Shown piece after piece: positions 1 through 9,100 of a stretch of DNA of 59,686 nucleotides. This DNA is from Nocardia gamkensis NBRC 108242 (GTDB lineage: Bacteria; Actinomycetota; Actinomycetes; Mycobacteriales; Mycobacteriaceae). The DNA is taken from assembly GCF_001612985.1 (NCBI RefSeq), contig NZ_BDBM01000046.1, positions 1 to 59,686 on the forward strand, read 5' to 3'. Both the position numbers and the translations under genes were made by a program. Numbering within the stretch: position 1 is the first letter of the stretch; each line of letters starts with the position of its first letter. The notes below the pieces were generated by a model that worked only from the letters and a program-made list of their open reading frames with translations, had not been told where the DNA came from and ran no database searches.

Positions 1-40
1 ACGTGGGTCGGTGGAGTGCTACATCGTCGGTTGCTGGTGG

Positions 41-78
41 GTGGCTGATTCGAGGATTTTCGGTCGGGCGACACGCCG
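41..78 (+). repeat. Left copy of a diverged direct repeat flanking the island
   Basis: This 38-base stretch aligns without gaps to 9750-9787 in the same orientation. The first 14 bases (GTGGCTGATTCGAG) and the last 10 (CGACACGCCG) are identical and the middle is mostly changed. Weaker similarity seems to run on to about base 155. The rest of 1-511 shows no convincing gene on either strand. Confidence 0.5.
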
Positions 79-511
79 ACGCTTGGTCGGCATGGGAGGA
101 GTGGGCGCGACCCGGTGGCGATCGTGGTGTGCGCGATGGGCTTCGGCGTTCGCGGAAATCCCCAGGTTGAGCCGATAGGCTCGTCGGCGGCGCGTGGGTC
201 GGTAATGCGTGGTCGTTCCGCGTGTCAGAGGAGCGCTCGTCCACGCGGACGTCTCGGTCCGAGCGATGGCGCTGGCGGTAGAGGGCGGGCGTCTTCCGCT
301 CGCACCCGCGAGGGTGTCATTTCCGACGCGAATATGTGGGCCTACGCTTGTGTGCCGAGAGTTGGGTGAAGACACTCACAAACACCTGACGCGAGGTGGT
401 CAGGGAAGGGCGTTTGGTTGCTTCCCACGGGGTTTCGAACCGACTCCTGGCGAGTGAACTCGAGGCGTGGCAGGGCAGAATCGAGCGTGCGGGCGAGAGA
501 AGGGGTTGCTG

Positions 512-863
512 ATGGATGGAAGTGCGGAACTGTACGCCGACCTGCTCGGCCAGATCGAAGAACTGCTGCCGAGTGTTGCCGATGAGATTCGTCGTGACGT
601 CGATCGGGGCGGTCGAGAACTGGAGCTGTACGAGCCGACCGAGGCGTACACGTTTAGTGATGACTATCAGGAGGTCGATCGGCGAGAGGCTACGCACCGC
701 CGACATCCTCCGCGACAGAGTCCATCTCAAGCGGAGCAGCAGCCTGCGCAGCCAGACCACATCGTACCGTTTCGACAGCAACAGCGACTCGGTGGAAACA
801 GCGGTGACATTGTGCGTCCGCTATCTGGTGACGGGCGCCTGGCGATACTTCTCGACGCAGTGA
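512..863 (+). pseudogene. First gene of an overlapping three-gene module, probably frameshifted
   Basis: An ATG at 512 follows a good ribosome binding site (GAGAAGGG) and opens a helical, acidic N-terminus (MDGSAELYADLLGQIEELL). Codons with G/C in the third position run in this frame to about base 665. From about 660 to the stop at 863 the coding-like codon use moves to the next frame, which reads RLRTADILRDRVHL and ends YLVTGAWRYF. The simplest reading is one gene of about 115 codons broken by a single-base indel near 655-675. Alternatively a separate small gene starts at ATG 660. The family is not recognised. Its end overlaps the GTG of the next gene, so the three genes probably form one operon. 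Confidence 0.4.
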
Positions 864-1066
864 TCACGCTGCTTCGGACGGTCAACGGCTCGGAAGGCGA
901 ATTGACCAGTTACCTACGCCAAAAAGGCGTTCGATCTGTGACCTTCGGTGTTGGGGACATTGACATGGACCGGAGCCAGATCTCCGTGGACCAGATCGGC
1001 TACATCGCGGCTCAGAGAGGTGAAGTCATGGACACTCTGCTCACTGCCTTGGAAGATCTGCAATGA
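860..1066 (+). CDS. Small unknown protein, second gene of the module
   Basis: A GTG start at 860 overlaps the stop of the preceding frame, and the stop at 1066 overlaps the ATG of the next gene (ATGA), so translation is probably coupled on both sides. The 68-residue product contains GVRSVTFGVGDIDMDRSQI and a hydrophobic, acidic tail. There is no signal peptide or membrane segment, and no family is recognised. The tight packing suggests that it works with, or restrains, the nuclease-like third protein. If the upstream frameshift is only a sequence error, this frame could instead be the C-terminal part of a longer first protein. Confidence 0.5.
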   Translation: MITLLRTVNGSEGELTSYLRQKGVRSVTFGVGDIDMDRSQISVDQIGYIAAQRGEVMDTLLTALEDLQ

Positions 1067-1761
1067 TCTCCGCTGCCAGCTTGAAGGCTGCCGTGGAATC
1101 GGCTCTGTCCCTGACGTTGTCAGGTCCATACTCCGCTCGTGCAAAGCCGACCGACCTGTATGAGGCAGCCATGTTCACGATGATGTTGCGTGCGGCGGAG
1201 CATGCGGGCGGTACTGTGTTCGTGACGAATGACGGACTGAATTCTGCCGTAGATGCCCGGTTTCGGACAAGCCCGGGCATTTTGTCGGCGAGCAGTGAGT
1301 ACACCTATGCAGTTGTCACCTTCCCCGCGACACCAACACGTCATGCGCAAAGAGTTGAGGTACACCTGGGCATACGGTTCAGCGGTCGGTCAGGTATCTG
1401 CCATGAGTGCGATATCGCGATGCTCACCGGAGCTGAGGCGGACCGAGTGCGGGCGGGTCGACGATCTTTCCCATCTTCACGCGCGCTGATCACAGCGGTC
1501 GAGGCCAAGTTGCTGACTCGCGGGCCTGGTCTCGAAGACGGTCGCAATTTGTTGGGTCTAGGAACTGAGTTTCGCCTACAGAAATGCCGGCTTGTTGCCC
1601 CGAACAGCGGCGCGGCTTCCTTACGCAGACTGTTCGCTTATTGGCCGTGCCAGTTGTCGGAGAATCTCATCCCGGGTACTGCCGAAGCGTTGAAGTTGGA
1701 GGACGATCTTCGCGAGACCATCTTGGAGTGGCTGAGTCGCCGTCGGCGGCGTCAACTGTAG
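1063..1761 (+). CDS. PD-(D/E)xK-like nuclease candidate, third gene of the module
   Basis: The protein has 232 residues and starts in a 4-base overlap with the upstream gene. A central segment reads HECDIAML (D117), followed about 30 residues later by LITAVEAKLL (E147-x-K149). This D...ExK pattern, with a hydrophobic strand before each element, is the signature of the PD-(D/E)xK endonuclease fold. A region after it, LLGLGTEF, resembles the alpha/beta tail of such cores. There are no membrane segments. The nuclease assignment is inferred from the motif alone. The setting next to other nuclease-like and toxin genes fits a role in defence against phages or plasmids. The C-terminus is basic (SRRRRRQL). 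Confidence 0.6.
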   Translation: MISAASLKAAVESALSLTLSGPYSARAKPTDLYEAAMFTMMLRAAEHAGGTVFVTNDGLNSAVDARFRTSPGILSASSEYTYAVVTFPATPTRHAQRVEVHLGIRFSGRSGICHECDIAMLTGAEADRVRAGRRSFPSSRALITAVEAKLLTRGPGLEDGRNLLGLGTEFRLQKCRLVAPNSGAASLRRLFAYWPCQLSENLIPGTAEALKLEDDLRETILEWLSRRRRRQL

Positions 1762-2085
1762 TGGCCTTTGACCTGTGATTCCGGATAGCGGGAGTCGGAG
1801 TCCAAGTTGTTTTCGTTCCAATGTTTGCTGATGTCTCAGGTCACAGGGGATGGATGTGGCTGCAGCGGGCTGCGTAGTCGGCCAGATGACGTCGCGATGC
1901 CGGTCTCCATGACTGTGCTCGGCCTTGAAGTCGCCGATTGCGACGCGCGCGTTGGCAGCAGGACCGCTGGCCCCTCCCCACCGAATGAGACCGATTAGTC
2001 TCTTCTCTCGGGGTCAGATCAGATTGTATGACACCGAACCAAACTCGGTAGTTGGGCATACCCCACCGGCAGAATTTAGCTGCGG
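1762..2085. other. Intergenic stretch without a recognisable gene
   Basis: No frame shows steady G/C-ended codons. The only ORFs are short and lack ribosome binding sites. It may hold the promoter of the following gene, but no clear -10/-35 pair stands out. Confidence 0.4.
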
Positions 2086-2559
2086 GTGGCGAACTCGTCA
2101 CGGACTTGCGGTTTTGCCGACGTCATGCTTGACGGGGCGCCCCGCCGAACCTCGGTCGCGAACTCTCTTCTGGCGCTCCCGAGCGGACTCCTGACCGCGC
2201 TCGGTCCCGATGACCGCGTCGTGACCGGCTCGAACGCGTTCTTCGACCAGATTGCGCAACTGTTCCACGGTGACACCGATGGTGCCTGCCAGGCCATGTT
2301 GGACAAGTTCGATGAACTGCGTGTTTACCAGGTGACGTGGAACTTGGGGGTAGCCGAGCATCCGCCCGTCTTCTCCGTTGCCGCGAGTTCGGCCGCTGAG
2401 GGTGCAGTCGTCTTGCAGAAGGAGCCTGACGTACGAGACGGGGAGGTACATACCTGGGGCGAGACTATCTACGCGGTTTACGGGGTTGTCCTGCCAGTAT
2501 GCAAGTTTCAGGAAGCACGGATCGGTTCCGAGTCGCTAGTCTTCCGGTCGGGCCGCTGA
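2086..2559 (+). CDS. Hypothetical protein
   Basis: The GTG at 2086 opens a 157-residue frame. Its first two thirds use mostly G/C-ended codons (for example SNAFFDQIAQLFHGDTDGACQ), which favours this strand over the antisense ORF at 2098-2451. The start is uncertain, as no ribosome binding site is clear. The last 24 bases overlap the 3' end of the convergent nuclease-like gene. No family is recognised. The product looks soluble, without a signal sequence or transmembrane helix. It could be the remnant of a larger gene, because codon quality falls towards the end. Confidence 0.35.
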   Translation: MANSSRTCGFADVMLDGAPRRTSVANSLLALPSGLLTALGPDDRVVTGSNAFFDQIAQLFHGDTDGACQAMLDKFDELRVYQVTWNLGVAEHPPVFSVAASSAAEGAVVLQKEPDVRDGEVHTWGETIYAVYGVVLPVCKFQEARIGSESLVFRSGR

Positions 2560-3570
2560 TCTGCTGAGACGAGCCACCTCCTCAAGGCGGTCCAGCTGAC
2601 CGAGCAGTCGTGCATCAACCGACATCGTGCGCCGGGTTGGGTCAAGACGTTTGTACTGAACGAGGACGAAGCTCGATGTCGGTTCGTAGAAGTAGATCAT
2701 GTCTGTGCCCAGCCGGGCTTCGACATTGGTTGCGTTGACGTTGGCGATCTCGAGCGTGCGCCCGGCTTCGTCCTGGAAGACGTGGATGTCGCACCTGGCA
2801 TCGGGACGGTCGGCCCATTCGCTGAACAGACTGGGACTGTCCGCAAACGCCCTGGCATCATGTTCGATCAGGCTGTGCTCCACAGGATCTGGAATAAGGC
2901 CCGCGAGATAGGGTGCATGCCTCGATGACGGGCGCCGCCAGGCGCTGAAAGTTGTTGGCGGAACCTTGAAGATCCGCGCAATAGTACCGACTGCGTCTCG
3001 CTGTTCCTGCCAGGCTCGATTCGCCGGATCGTCGTTTGAGAGTACGGGCGGGTCGGCAAGCGCGCCGAGCCATTCGAGAATCGGTGCGAGATTCGGGTGC
3101 TTGTCCCGCAGCTTGGTCTCCATGGCCTCCCACGCCATGCGACCGAAGGAGCCGACACTGCCGAGGACGAACGATTGATCGATCGGCTCACGGACTGCGT
3201 CCGGGAGTAGACGCAGCAGACCACCATCCCCGTCTAGCGGTATGTCCTCGGTGCATTCCCGAAGATGGTCGACTGTCGGACTGTCGTCAACCGCTCCAAT
3301 TTTGCCCCGGTGAACCGCAATCCCAAGCCACGCCAACGTCCGGGATCGCTCGTCATGGGTATCGTCCCGAACCACCAGCACTACTCTTGGGGGATCGGCG
3401 GCCACGCCACCTTTGTTGAACGCTTTGGTCAGGCGTTGCTCGGCTCTGAGCTTCGACCGGATGTCGGAGAGCTCTTCCCCAGTGAGCGTTACGACGTAGA
3501 CCACGCACGGACAGTAGCCGCCATACCATCGACGTAGGCGCCCAGGTCCCTCGACAGCGAGCAGCAACAC
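2536..3570 (-). CDS. Putative nuclease with a C-terminal D...QxK motif
   Basis: The 344-residue protein has no membrane segments. Residues 288-309 read GTDMIYFYEP followed by SSFVLVQYKRLD. D290 on one beta strand and Q305-x-K307 on the next form the D...QxK variant of the PD-(D/E)xK nuclease active site. The N-terminal 200 residues are unknown and include a short basic segment (FSAWRRPSSRHAPYL). The function is inferred from the motif. The gene sits between a hypothetical gene and an IS3 remnant, 4-6 kb from the methyltransferase, so it could be an orphan defence nuclease. The start at 3570 is the most upstream one in the frame. The promoter side was invaded by the IS, so the gene may no longer have its original promoter. 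Confidence 0.6.
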   Translation of the reverse strand: MLLLAVEGPGRLRRWYGGYCPCVVYVVTLTGEELSDIRSKLRAEQRLTKAFNKGGVAADPPRVVLVVRDDTHDERSRTLAWLGIAVHRGKIGAVDDSPTVDHLRECTEDIPLDGDGGLLRLLPDAVREPIDQSFVLGSVGSFGRMAWEAMETKLRDKHPNLAPILEWLGALADPPVLSNDDPANRAWQEQRDAVGTIARIFKVPPTTFSAWRRPSSRHAPYLAGLIPDPVEHSLIEHDARAFADSPSLFSEWADRPDARCDIHVFQDEAGRTLEIANVNATNVEARLGTDMIYFYEPTSSFVLVQYKRLDPTRRTMSVDARLLGQLDRLEEVARLSRSAARPED

Positions 3571-3651
3571 ACGCGTCGGTGGTTTGCCCGGGTGTCTGAA
3601 CCGTCGCGGGTTGGGGGCCGCTTCCTTCGTAGAGGAAGATGGTCACCATCA

Positions 3652-3978
3652 TGTCGAAGCGTTACCCCGCCCGAGGTTCGTGAGAAAGCCGTGCGATTGG
3701 CTCTGGAACGGCTCGATGAGTACGGATCCGCCTATGCCGCTGCCCGTGCGATCGGCCCACTGGTCGATGTGCATCACGAGACTTTGAGGTTGTGGATCAA
3801 GAAGGCCCTCGACACCGGATCTCGACCCGGTGCGCCGGCCTCGGCGGGATTGTCGTCGGTCGAGCGGGACGAGTTGGCACGGCTGCGGAAAGAGAACCGG
3901 GAACTCAAGCAGACCAACGAGATCCTGAAGCTGGCCTCGAGTTTTTTCGCGCGGGAACTCGACCCGCGACACCGCTGA
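3652..3978 (+). pseudogene. IS3-family orfA (HTH/leucine-zipper transposase subunit), frameshifted
   Basis: The ATG at 3652 opens with MSKRY, the usual start of this orfA group, but one extra C in the run near 3670 throws the frame off. The rest continues in another frame as PPEVREKAVRLALERL, then an HTH with ETLRLWIKKALDTG, and a coiled coil reading ELARLRKENRELKQTNEIL. It ends FFARELDPRHR. A run of six T at 3942-3947 lies where a -1 ribosomal frameshift into orfB would be expected. The one-base insertion should prevent normal translation. Confidence 0.75.
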
Positions 3979-4250
3979 TCGTCGGGTTCATCGACGAATA
4001 CCGCCAGGTCTACGGCGTCGAGTCGATCTGCCGCGCATTATCGGCGCATGGTGTGCAGATCGCGCCCAGGACCTACCGAAAGGCCCGCCGTCGGCCAGCC
4101 TCGGACCGTGACGTCACCGACGCGCAGGTCGAGAACGCCCTGCGGAATCTGCGCGATACCACCGGATCCACCGCGCATTGGCTCACTCTCAGCGAACGAG
4201 CCGAACTCGTGAATTCAGATTTGATAAGTGGTCTCCAGGCGCTGATGTAG
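3948..4250 (+). pseudogene. IS3-family orfB (integrase-type transposase), truncated
   Basis: In the -1 frame relative to orfA, the sequence reads VGFIDEYRQVYGVESICRAL and HGVQIAPRTYRKARRRP. This is the N-terminal HTH_21 region found before the rve integrase domain of IS3 transposases. Similarity fades after about 4160, where the frame runs into unrelated sequence and stops at 4250. The DDE catalytic residues are absent, so no transposition activity is possible from this copy. Confidence 0.7.
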
Positions 4251-4439
4251 CCCATACATGGGTGATCTGGCCCACTAGCTGACACCAATCCGTGCAGCAG
4301 TCCCAGGGGCCGTGGGTGTGACCTATCAGGCATCTGGTTCGCTTGTAGCTGTTGGTCACATCTAGGCTGTTCGGACCCGTTTCGGGACTGCGGGTGCCTA
4401 CTTATTCGGCTAGACTGTAACCAGATCGGTGACACCTCC

Positions 4440-4718
4440 TTGGACGTGTTCTACGACGACAAGAAACTCGAGCAGCTGTGTACGAACGAACGCGAGATGC
4501 GCAGGAAGCGCGGGGACATTGCTGAGAAGCTGAGGTTGCGTATCAAGGCGCTGGAGACGGCGAAGACGGTCGGAGAGCTACCTACCCACGACCCGCTCGG
4601 AAGGTGGCATGCGCTCTCGGCGGACCTGGACGGCCTCTGGGCGGGCAAGCTCAGCGCCAACTATCGGCTCCTGGTTCGACCCGAGGGCGAGGGTGAGCCC
4701 TTTCGGCGGTCACGGTGA
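4440..4718 (+). CDS. higB: HigB/RelE-like toxin with a frameshifted C-terminus
   Basis: The protein resembles HigB-type mRNA interferases of the RelE/ParE fold, which cut mRNA at the ribosome. It contains KLRLRIKALETAKTVGELP, then GRWHALSADLDGLWAGKLSANYRLLVRP, the expected central and catalytic strands. The start appears to be TTG 4440 (LDVFYDDKKLEQL), with GTG 4446 as alternative. The frame ends EPFRRSR at 4718. In the next frame the sequence continues AVTVTVIDIDDYH to a stop at 4745-4747, just before the antitoxin gene. That is the tail expected for this family, so one base seems to be missing near 4700. The toxin may therefore be inactive. Confidence 0.75.
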   Translation: MDVFYDDKKLEQLCTNEREMRRKRGDIAEKLRLRIKALETAKTVGELPTHDPLGRWHALSADLDGLWAGKLSANYRLLVRPEGEGEPFRRSR

Positions 4719-4760
4719 CCGTGATCGACATCGACGACTACCACTGAGGGAGGAGAAGCG

Positions 4761-5840
4761 ATGACCGCGACCGATTATGCAGTTGCTCCGGGTGAGTACC
4801 TGGAGGAGTGGATCGATGAGCAGGGCTTGTCCCAGCAGCACGTCGCCGACCGTCTCGGGTGCAGCCGCAAGCAGGTCAACGAGATCGTCAACGGGCGCGC
4901 GCCCATTACCAGCGACACCGCGCTACGCCTGGAACGTGTCGTGGGCATCCCCGCCGACTCGTGGCTGCGCTACGAGGCTGCCTATCGAGCCGACCTCGCC
5001 CGCCTGGCCGATCAAGAAAACCTCGCCGCCCACGTCGATGAGATCGACCCGAACGCCATCACCTACCTGCGCAAGCTCGGAGCCACCACGGCCACGCGAA
5101 AGGCGCCCGGCACGCTCGTCTCGGACTTCTTGGCCTTTCATCGTTGCGGGACCTGGGAGGCGTACACCCACCTGCACGAAACAGCGTCCACGGGCGACTA
5201 CGCACTCGCCGCGCTCACCGAGTCCAAGGCCACGATCGACCAGACCGTCCTGACGACCTGGCTACGTGCCGGCGAACTCGCCGAACCGTTCGAACGCGGC
5301 CGCAGCTACCGCTACGACCCGCAGCGACTCCGCCGGGCCCTGCCTCGCCTGCGAGCCCGAGCCGCTACCCCTGACGCGATGATGCTCGCCGACATCGCGA
5401 CCATGCTCGCCGAGGTCGGTGTCGTGTTCATGGTGGTCGAACCGCCCACCAAGTTCCCGCTGCATGGAATGACACGCTGGATCGACAAACGAGTACCGGT
5501 CATTCAGCAGACCGGCCGATGGGGCAAGGACGGCTTCGTGATCTGGACCTTGTTCCACGAACTCGGTCACGTGCTCAACGATCCTCGTGGCGAGATGCAC
5601 CTGGAGTACACCACGGAGAAGAAGCGCAATAGCGCGGCAGAGACAGCCGCCAACAAGTTCGCGATGGAGGTCCTGTTCGGCGATGCGGGGATGACACCGT
5701 TCGAGGGGATGACCCGTGATCGTGAGATTGCCGCGATGGCTGCGCGCATCGGCGTTGCCCCCGGCGTGGCGGTACACCAACTGCATCGATGCAGGCTGCT
5801 GCACTACGCGTACGGAAACAAACTTTATGTCAACCTTTAG
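4761..5840 (+). CDS. higA: HigA-type antitoxin fused to an ImmA/IrrE-like metallopeptidase
   Basis: The 359-residue protein has an XRE-family HTH at about residues 15-70 (QQHVADRLGCSRKQVNEIVNG), typical of HigA antitoxins. It continues into a zinc-peptidase domain of the ImmA/IrrE (COG2856) type with HELGH at 266-270 and a later AAETAANKFA helix that supplies the third ligand. The ATG at 4761 follows a strong GGGAGGAG site, 13 bases after the toxin's expected stop. The HTH probably binds the toxin promoter and represses it. The peptidase part may cleave regulators or the antitoxin itself. Such HigA-ImmA fusions are known next to HigB toxins. Confidence 0.85.
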   Translation: MTATDYAVAPGEYLEEWIDEQGLSQQHVADRLGCSRKQVNEIVNGRAPITSDTALRLERVVGIPADSWLRYEAAYRADLARLADQENLAAHVDEIDPNAITYLRKLGATTATRKAPGTLVSDFLAFHRCGTWEAYTHLHETASTGDYALAALTESKATIDQTVLTTWLRAGELAEPFERGRSYRYDPQRLRRALPRLRARAATPDAMMLADIATMLAEVGVVFMVVEPPTKFPLHGMTRWIDKRVPVIQQTGRWGKDGFVIWTLFHELGHVLNDPRGEMHLEYTTEKKRNSAAETAANKFAMEVLFGDAGMTPFEGMTRDREIAAMAARIGVAPGVAVHQLHRCRLLHYAYGNKLYVNL

Positions 5841-6195
5841 CACTTGCAGCCCATAGCACGCCTCGAACCTCACCGCGTCATTCGGAAATGACCTGGATCC
5901 GTGTCCTCGAATCCGCACTGGCAGTGATGGGGGTGTCCAGGATCGGGCCCTGACCTGCCGTAAGCCTTCGCGGTAGCGGAGGCTGTGGCCAATCTGCCGA
6001 TTAGTGATTCGGTGTGTGTCGCAGAGTTGGGTTCGCCGTGCCGCCGGGGGTCGTGCGCTGCGTGCTGGATTCGGTGCAGCGTGTCATAACCAACTACTGT
6101 CTACGCGTTCCTCGGCAAGTCGCCTTCGACCGCAATGCCGCGCCGCTGTGACTATTCCCCTTCACCCCGCATCAGACGCAGCCTCGCCTCTGCCA
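5841..6195. other. Intergenic stretch between convergent genes
   Basis: The stretch separates the 3' ends of the antitoxin gene and the methyltransferase gene. No ORF here has coding-like codon use on either strand, and I see no strong terminator hairpin. Confidence 0.4.
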
Positions 6196-9100
6196 CTACT
6201 CGGGCTGGCCATACGTTATCTCCAGCGAATGCTCTTCCAGGCTGCGGAGCGTCAGTTGGTCGTCTCGGACCTGGTTGAGCAGGAAGAGTTCCCTCGTGTG
6301 GCATTTGTCGCACAGGCTGACGACTGCAAACGGCCACAGGTCGACCGGAGCTCCGTAGGGGGCACTGTCCACGTAGATGCGGTCGGGACGCAGCGGCCGA
6401 GTGCTCGATCGATCGAACGGCTCCCAGTTCGGATGACTGCCTCTCAGTCGGAACCCGACGATCCGATACTGGCCCTCGTCGAGGTACTCACACCGTTCGA
6501 CCCAATCCCAGTGGGTTCCGGAAAGCCATCTGACCGCACTGATCGCCCCCACGATGTGTGGTTCCAGCCGTTCGACGTCTTCCGCCAGTTGGTGGCTGGC
6601 GCGGACGCCGTGCGCGTGGTGCGAGGTGTTCCTGAAGTCCTTGATGCGGCCCAGGAGGGCGCGTGCGTTGCCTCGGTCGCTTAGGGTGGTGAGCTGTTGG
6701 ATGCGGGGCATGATTTCCTCAGTCTCCAGCCGGTCGAGGAACCAGAGCCAGGTACCGAAGGTGGCGCCGGTCCGGAACTGCTTGCGCAGGTTCCGGGAGA
6801 ATCCGCTCGACGCGGCGAGTTCGGTGAGCGCCAGCACGCCCAGCACACGGGCCAGACCCTCTCCCAGCTTGAGCAGTCCGTCTTTCTGCTCTGCCGGGTG
6901 CGTGCTGATTCGGTACCGACGGGACAGTGCGGCCGCGTGGTACGGAAAGCTCCACTCGGCGCGCGAGATAAGATCGTCCAGGGGCCGCACGAGTTCACCG
7001 ATCAGGCGTGCCTCATGGGCGGCGAACCGGATTTCGTTCCGAACCCCCTGGACGTCCCGCTCGCCGCTGCTGAAGACGTTGGGCAGTATTCCCGACGTCG
7101 TATTCCGCAGTGCGCGCCGCCCCTCTTGTACGGTTCTCAGGAGGCCCTCCACCTCGCGGTCGGTCACCAGGTCGACGGGGACGTGCGTATCCAGCAGGTC
7201 GCGAGCGCTGGGGTACTGACCGTTGTCCTTACGGGAGTTCAACCACTCGCATAGCGCCTGGCCACAGCCGCGCAGCGGCTGCAGCACAAACAGCGAGGTG
7301 GCCGCCTCGCCGAAGCCGTTCGGGAGTAGACGCCAGTTCCCCGGCCGCCCGACGAGCATGCCGCCCGAACAGAGAGTCAACGGCGCCCCGTCCTCCGGTG
7401 CATCGGGCAGGTCAGCGGCAGAGTCCGCATCGTGAAGGTCTTGGGCGCGCAGATGCTTGGGCTGGTCAACGCCCTCGTTCTGCTCCTCACCGCGCCGCGG
7501 CGGGTGGACCCGAGTGGTCTCCAATCGGACGAGGTTGCGCAGCAATTCAAATTCGCCGTCGAGTTCCGGCCGATAGAAGAGCGAGGGTGGGATCTCGCAA
7601 CCCACCCGTGTCCTGCTGTCATCGATCCAGGCATCCGGAGCACTCTGGTGCACTTCGCGTCGGAGGTGGTCGCTCGGATCCACATGAAGCGGCAGACTGA
7701 CCGACTCACGTAGCTCGGGATCCGGCTCGTAAGCATCCCCCGTCCGCTGCGGCTCCCCTTCGCCGTCGCGCACACCTATGGCCTTGCGGACCGCCACCTC
7801 GAAGACCTTCCCCCGTGGCCAGCTCACGCCAGCCGAGGTGACTGCCCGGCGCAACGCCGTGATGGCTTCCTGGCACTTGGTCCACGTCGAGCCGACCAAC
7901 GGACGCAGGGCGGCCACCAGACCGGCAGGATCACGGGTCTTCTTTATCGCACGCGATTCGGCGAGCCGAGTCAGGGCCTCCTCGGACAGCTCGTACCGGA
8001 GCCGCAGCGGTTGATCGATCGTGACGTGCTGGTACATCAGTTCGTGGGTGGAGACGATGCGGACCCGGTCGTCTGGCCGCTGGGCAGGGTCGGCGGACAG
8101 GGTGTCCAGGTAGAGCCCGGTGATCTCGGCAATCTGGTCCGGTGTGATGTAGTTGCGCTTCGAGCCGATGGAGCGGCGCATCGGCTGGTACTGGTCCTGC
8201 GCGTTCAGTAGCAGCACCTGACGCCTGCGCTGTGCCGGCTTGCGGTTGCTGAGGACCCACAGGTAGGTGCTGATGCCGGTGTTGTGGAAGAGTCGGTCGG
8301 GCAGCGCGACCAAGGCCTCAAGCCAGTCGTTCTCCAAGATCCACCGCCGGATCTCTGATTCGCCGGACCCCGCGGCGCCGGCGTACATCGGGGAGGCGTT
8401 GAAGATGACCGCGATCCGGCTGCCGCCCTCACCCGAGGGGCCCACTGGCTTCATCTTCGCCAGCATGTGCTGTAGGAAGAGCAGCGAGCCGTCGTTGATC
8501 CGGGGAAGACCGGCCCCGAAACGGCCCGCGAAACTATGCTGCTCGTGCTCCCACCGGACTGTGGATTCGATCGTCTTCCAGCCAACGCCGAACGGTGGAT
8601 TGGCGAGGAGATAGTCGAAGGCGATTCCTTGGTGCCCATCTTCAGCGAGGACGTTCCCAAAGGCGATCGTCGAGGCCGGACGGCCGCTGATCATCATGTT
8701 GGCACAGGAAATCGCCCATGACTCCCGGTTGATCTCCTGGCCGTACACCATGACGTCCGCCCTCGGGTTCATCGACGTGATGAACGAGGCCGCCTCGGTC
8801 AGCAAGCCGGCCGCTCCACAAGCCGGGTCCAGGATGGTGCGAACGGCGTGTGGCGACGTCAGCAGGTCCGAGTCGGCGGAGATGAGGAACGAGGTCATCA
8901 GGTGGGCGAGGTCCCGGGGGGTGTAATGCTCCCCGCTCGTCTCGTTGTTGCTCTCCGCGAACCGTCGGACTAGCTCCTCGAAGAGGTTCTCCATGTGGTC
9001 GCCAGTGATCATCTGTCCCAGGTCGATCGAGGCGAACTGCCTGACTACGGGGTAGAGGAGCTCTGCCTCATGCAGGCGGATGACGGTCCGCTCAAACTCG

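Larger units (their letters stand above)
3652..4250 (+). mobile_element. Remnant of an IS3-family insertion sequence
   Basis: It carries an orfA/orfB pair in the overlapping -1 arrangement typical of IS3. orfA is frameshifted near its start, and orfB stops after about 100 codons, well short of the DDE catalytic domain. I could not define terminal inverted repeats, so the true ends are uncertain. Confidence 0.75.

Noticed and set aside
420..450. A short GGTTTCGAACC-like stretch resembling a tRNA T-arm
   Set aside because: No acceptor, D-arm or anticodon stem can be folded around it, and it does not match the tRNA-Leu 3' end.
2098..2451. Minus-strand frame opposite the hypothetical gene at 2086
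   Set aside because: Third-position G/C is clearly better on the plus strand, so the plus frame was kept, though with low confidence.
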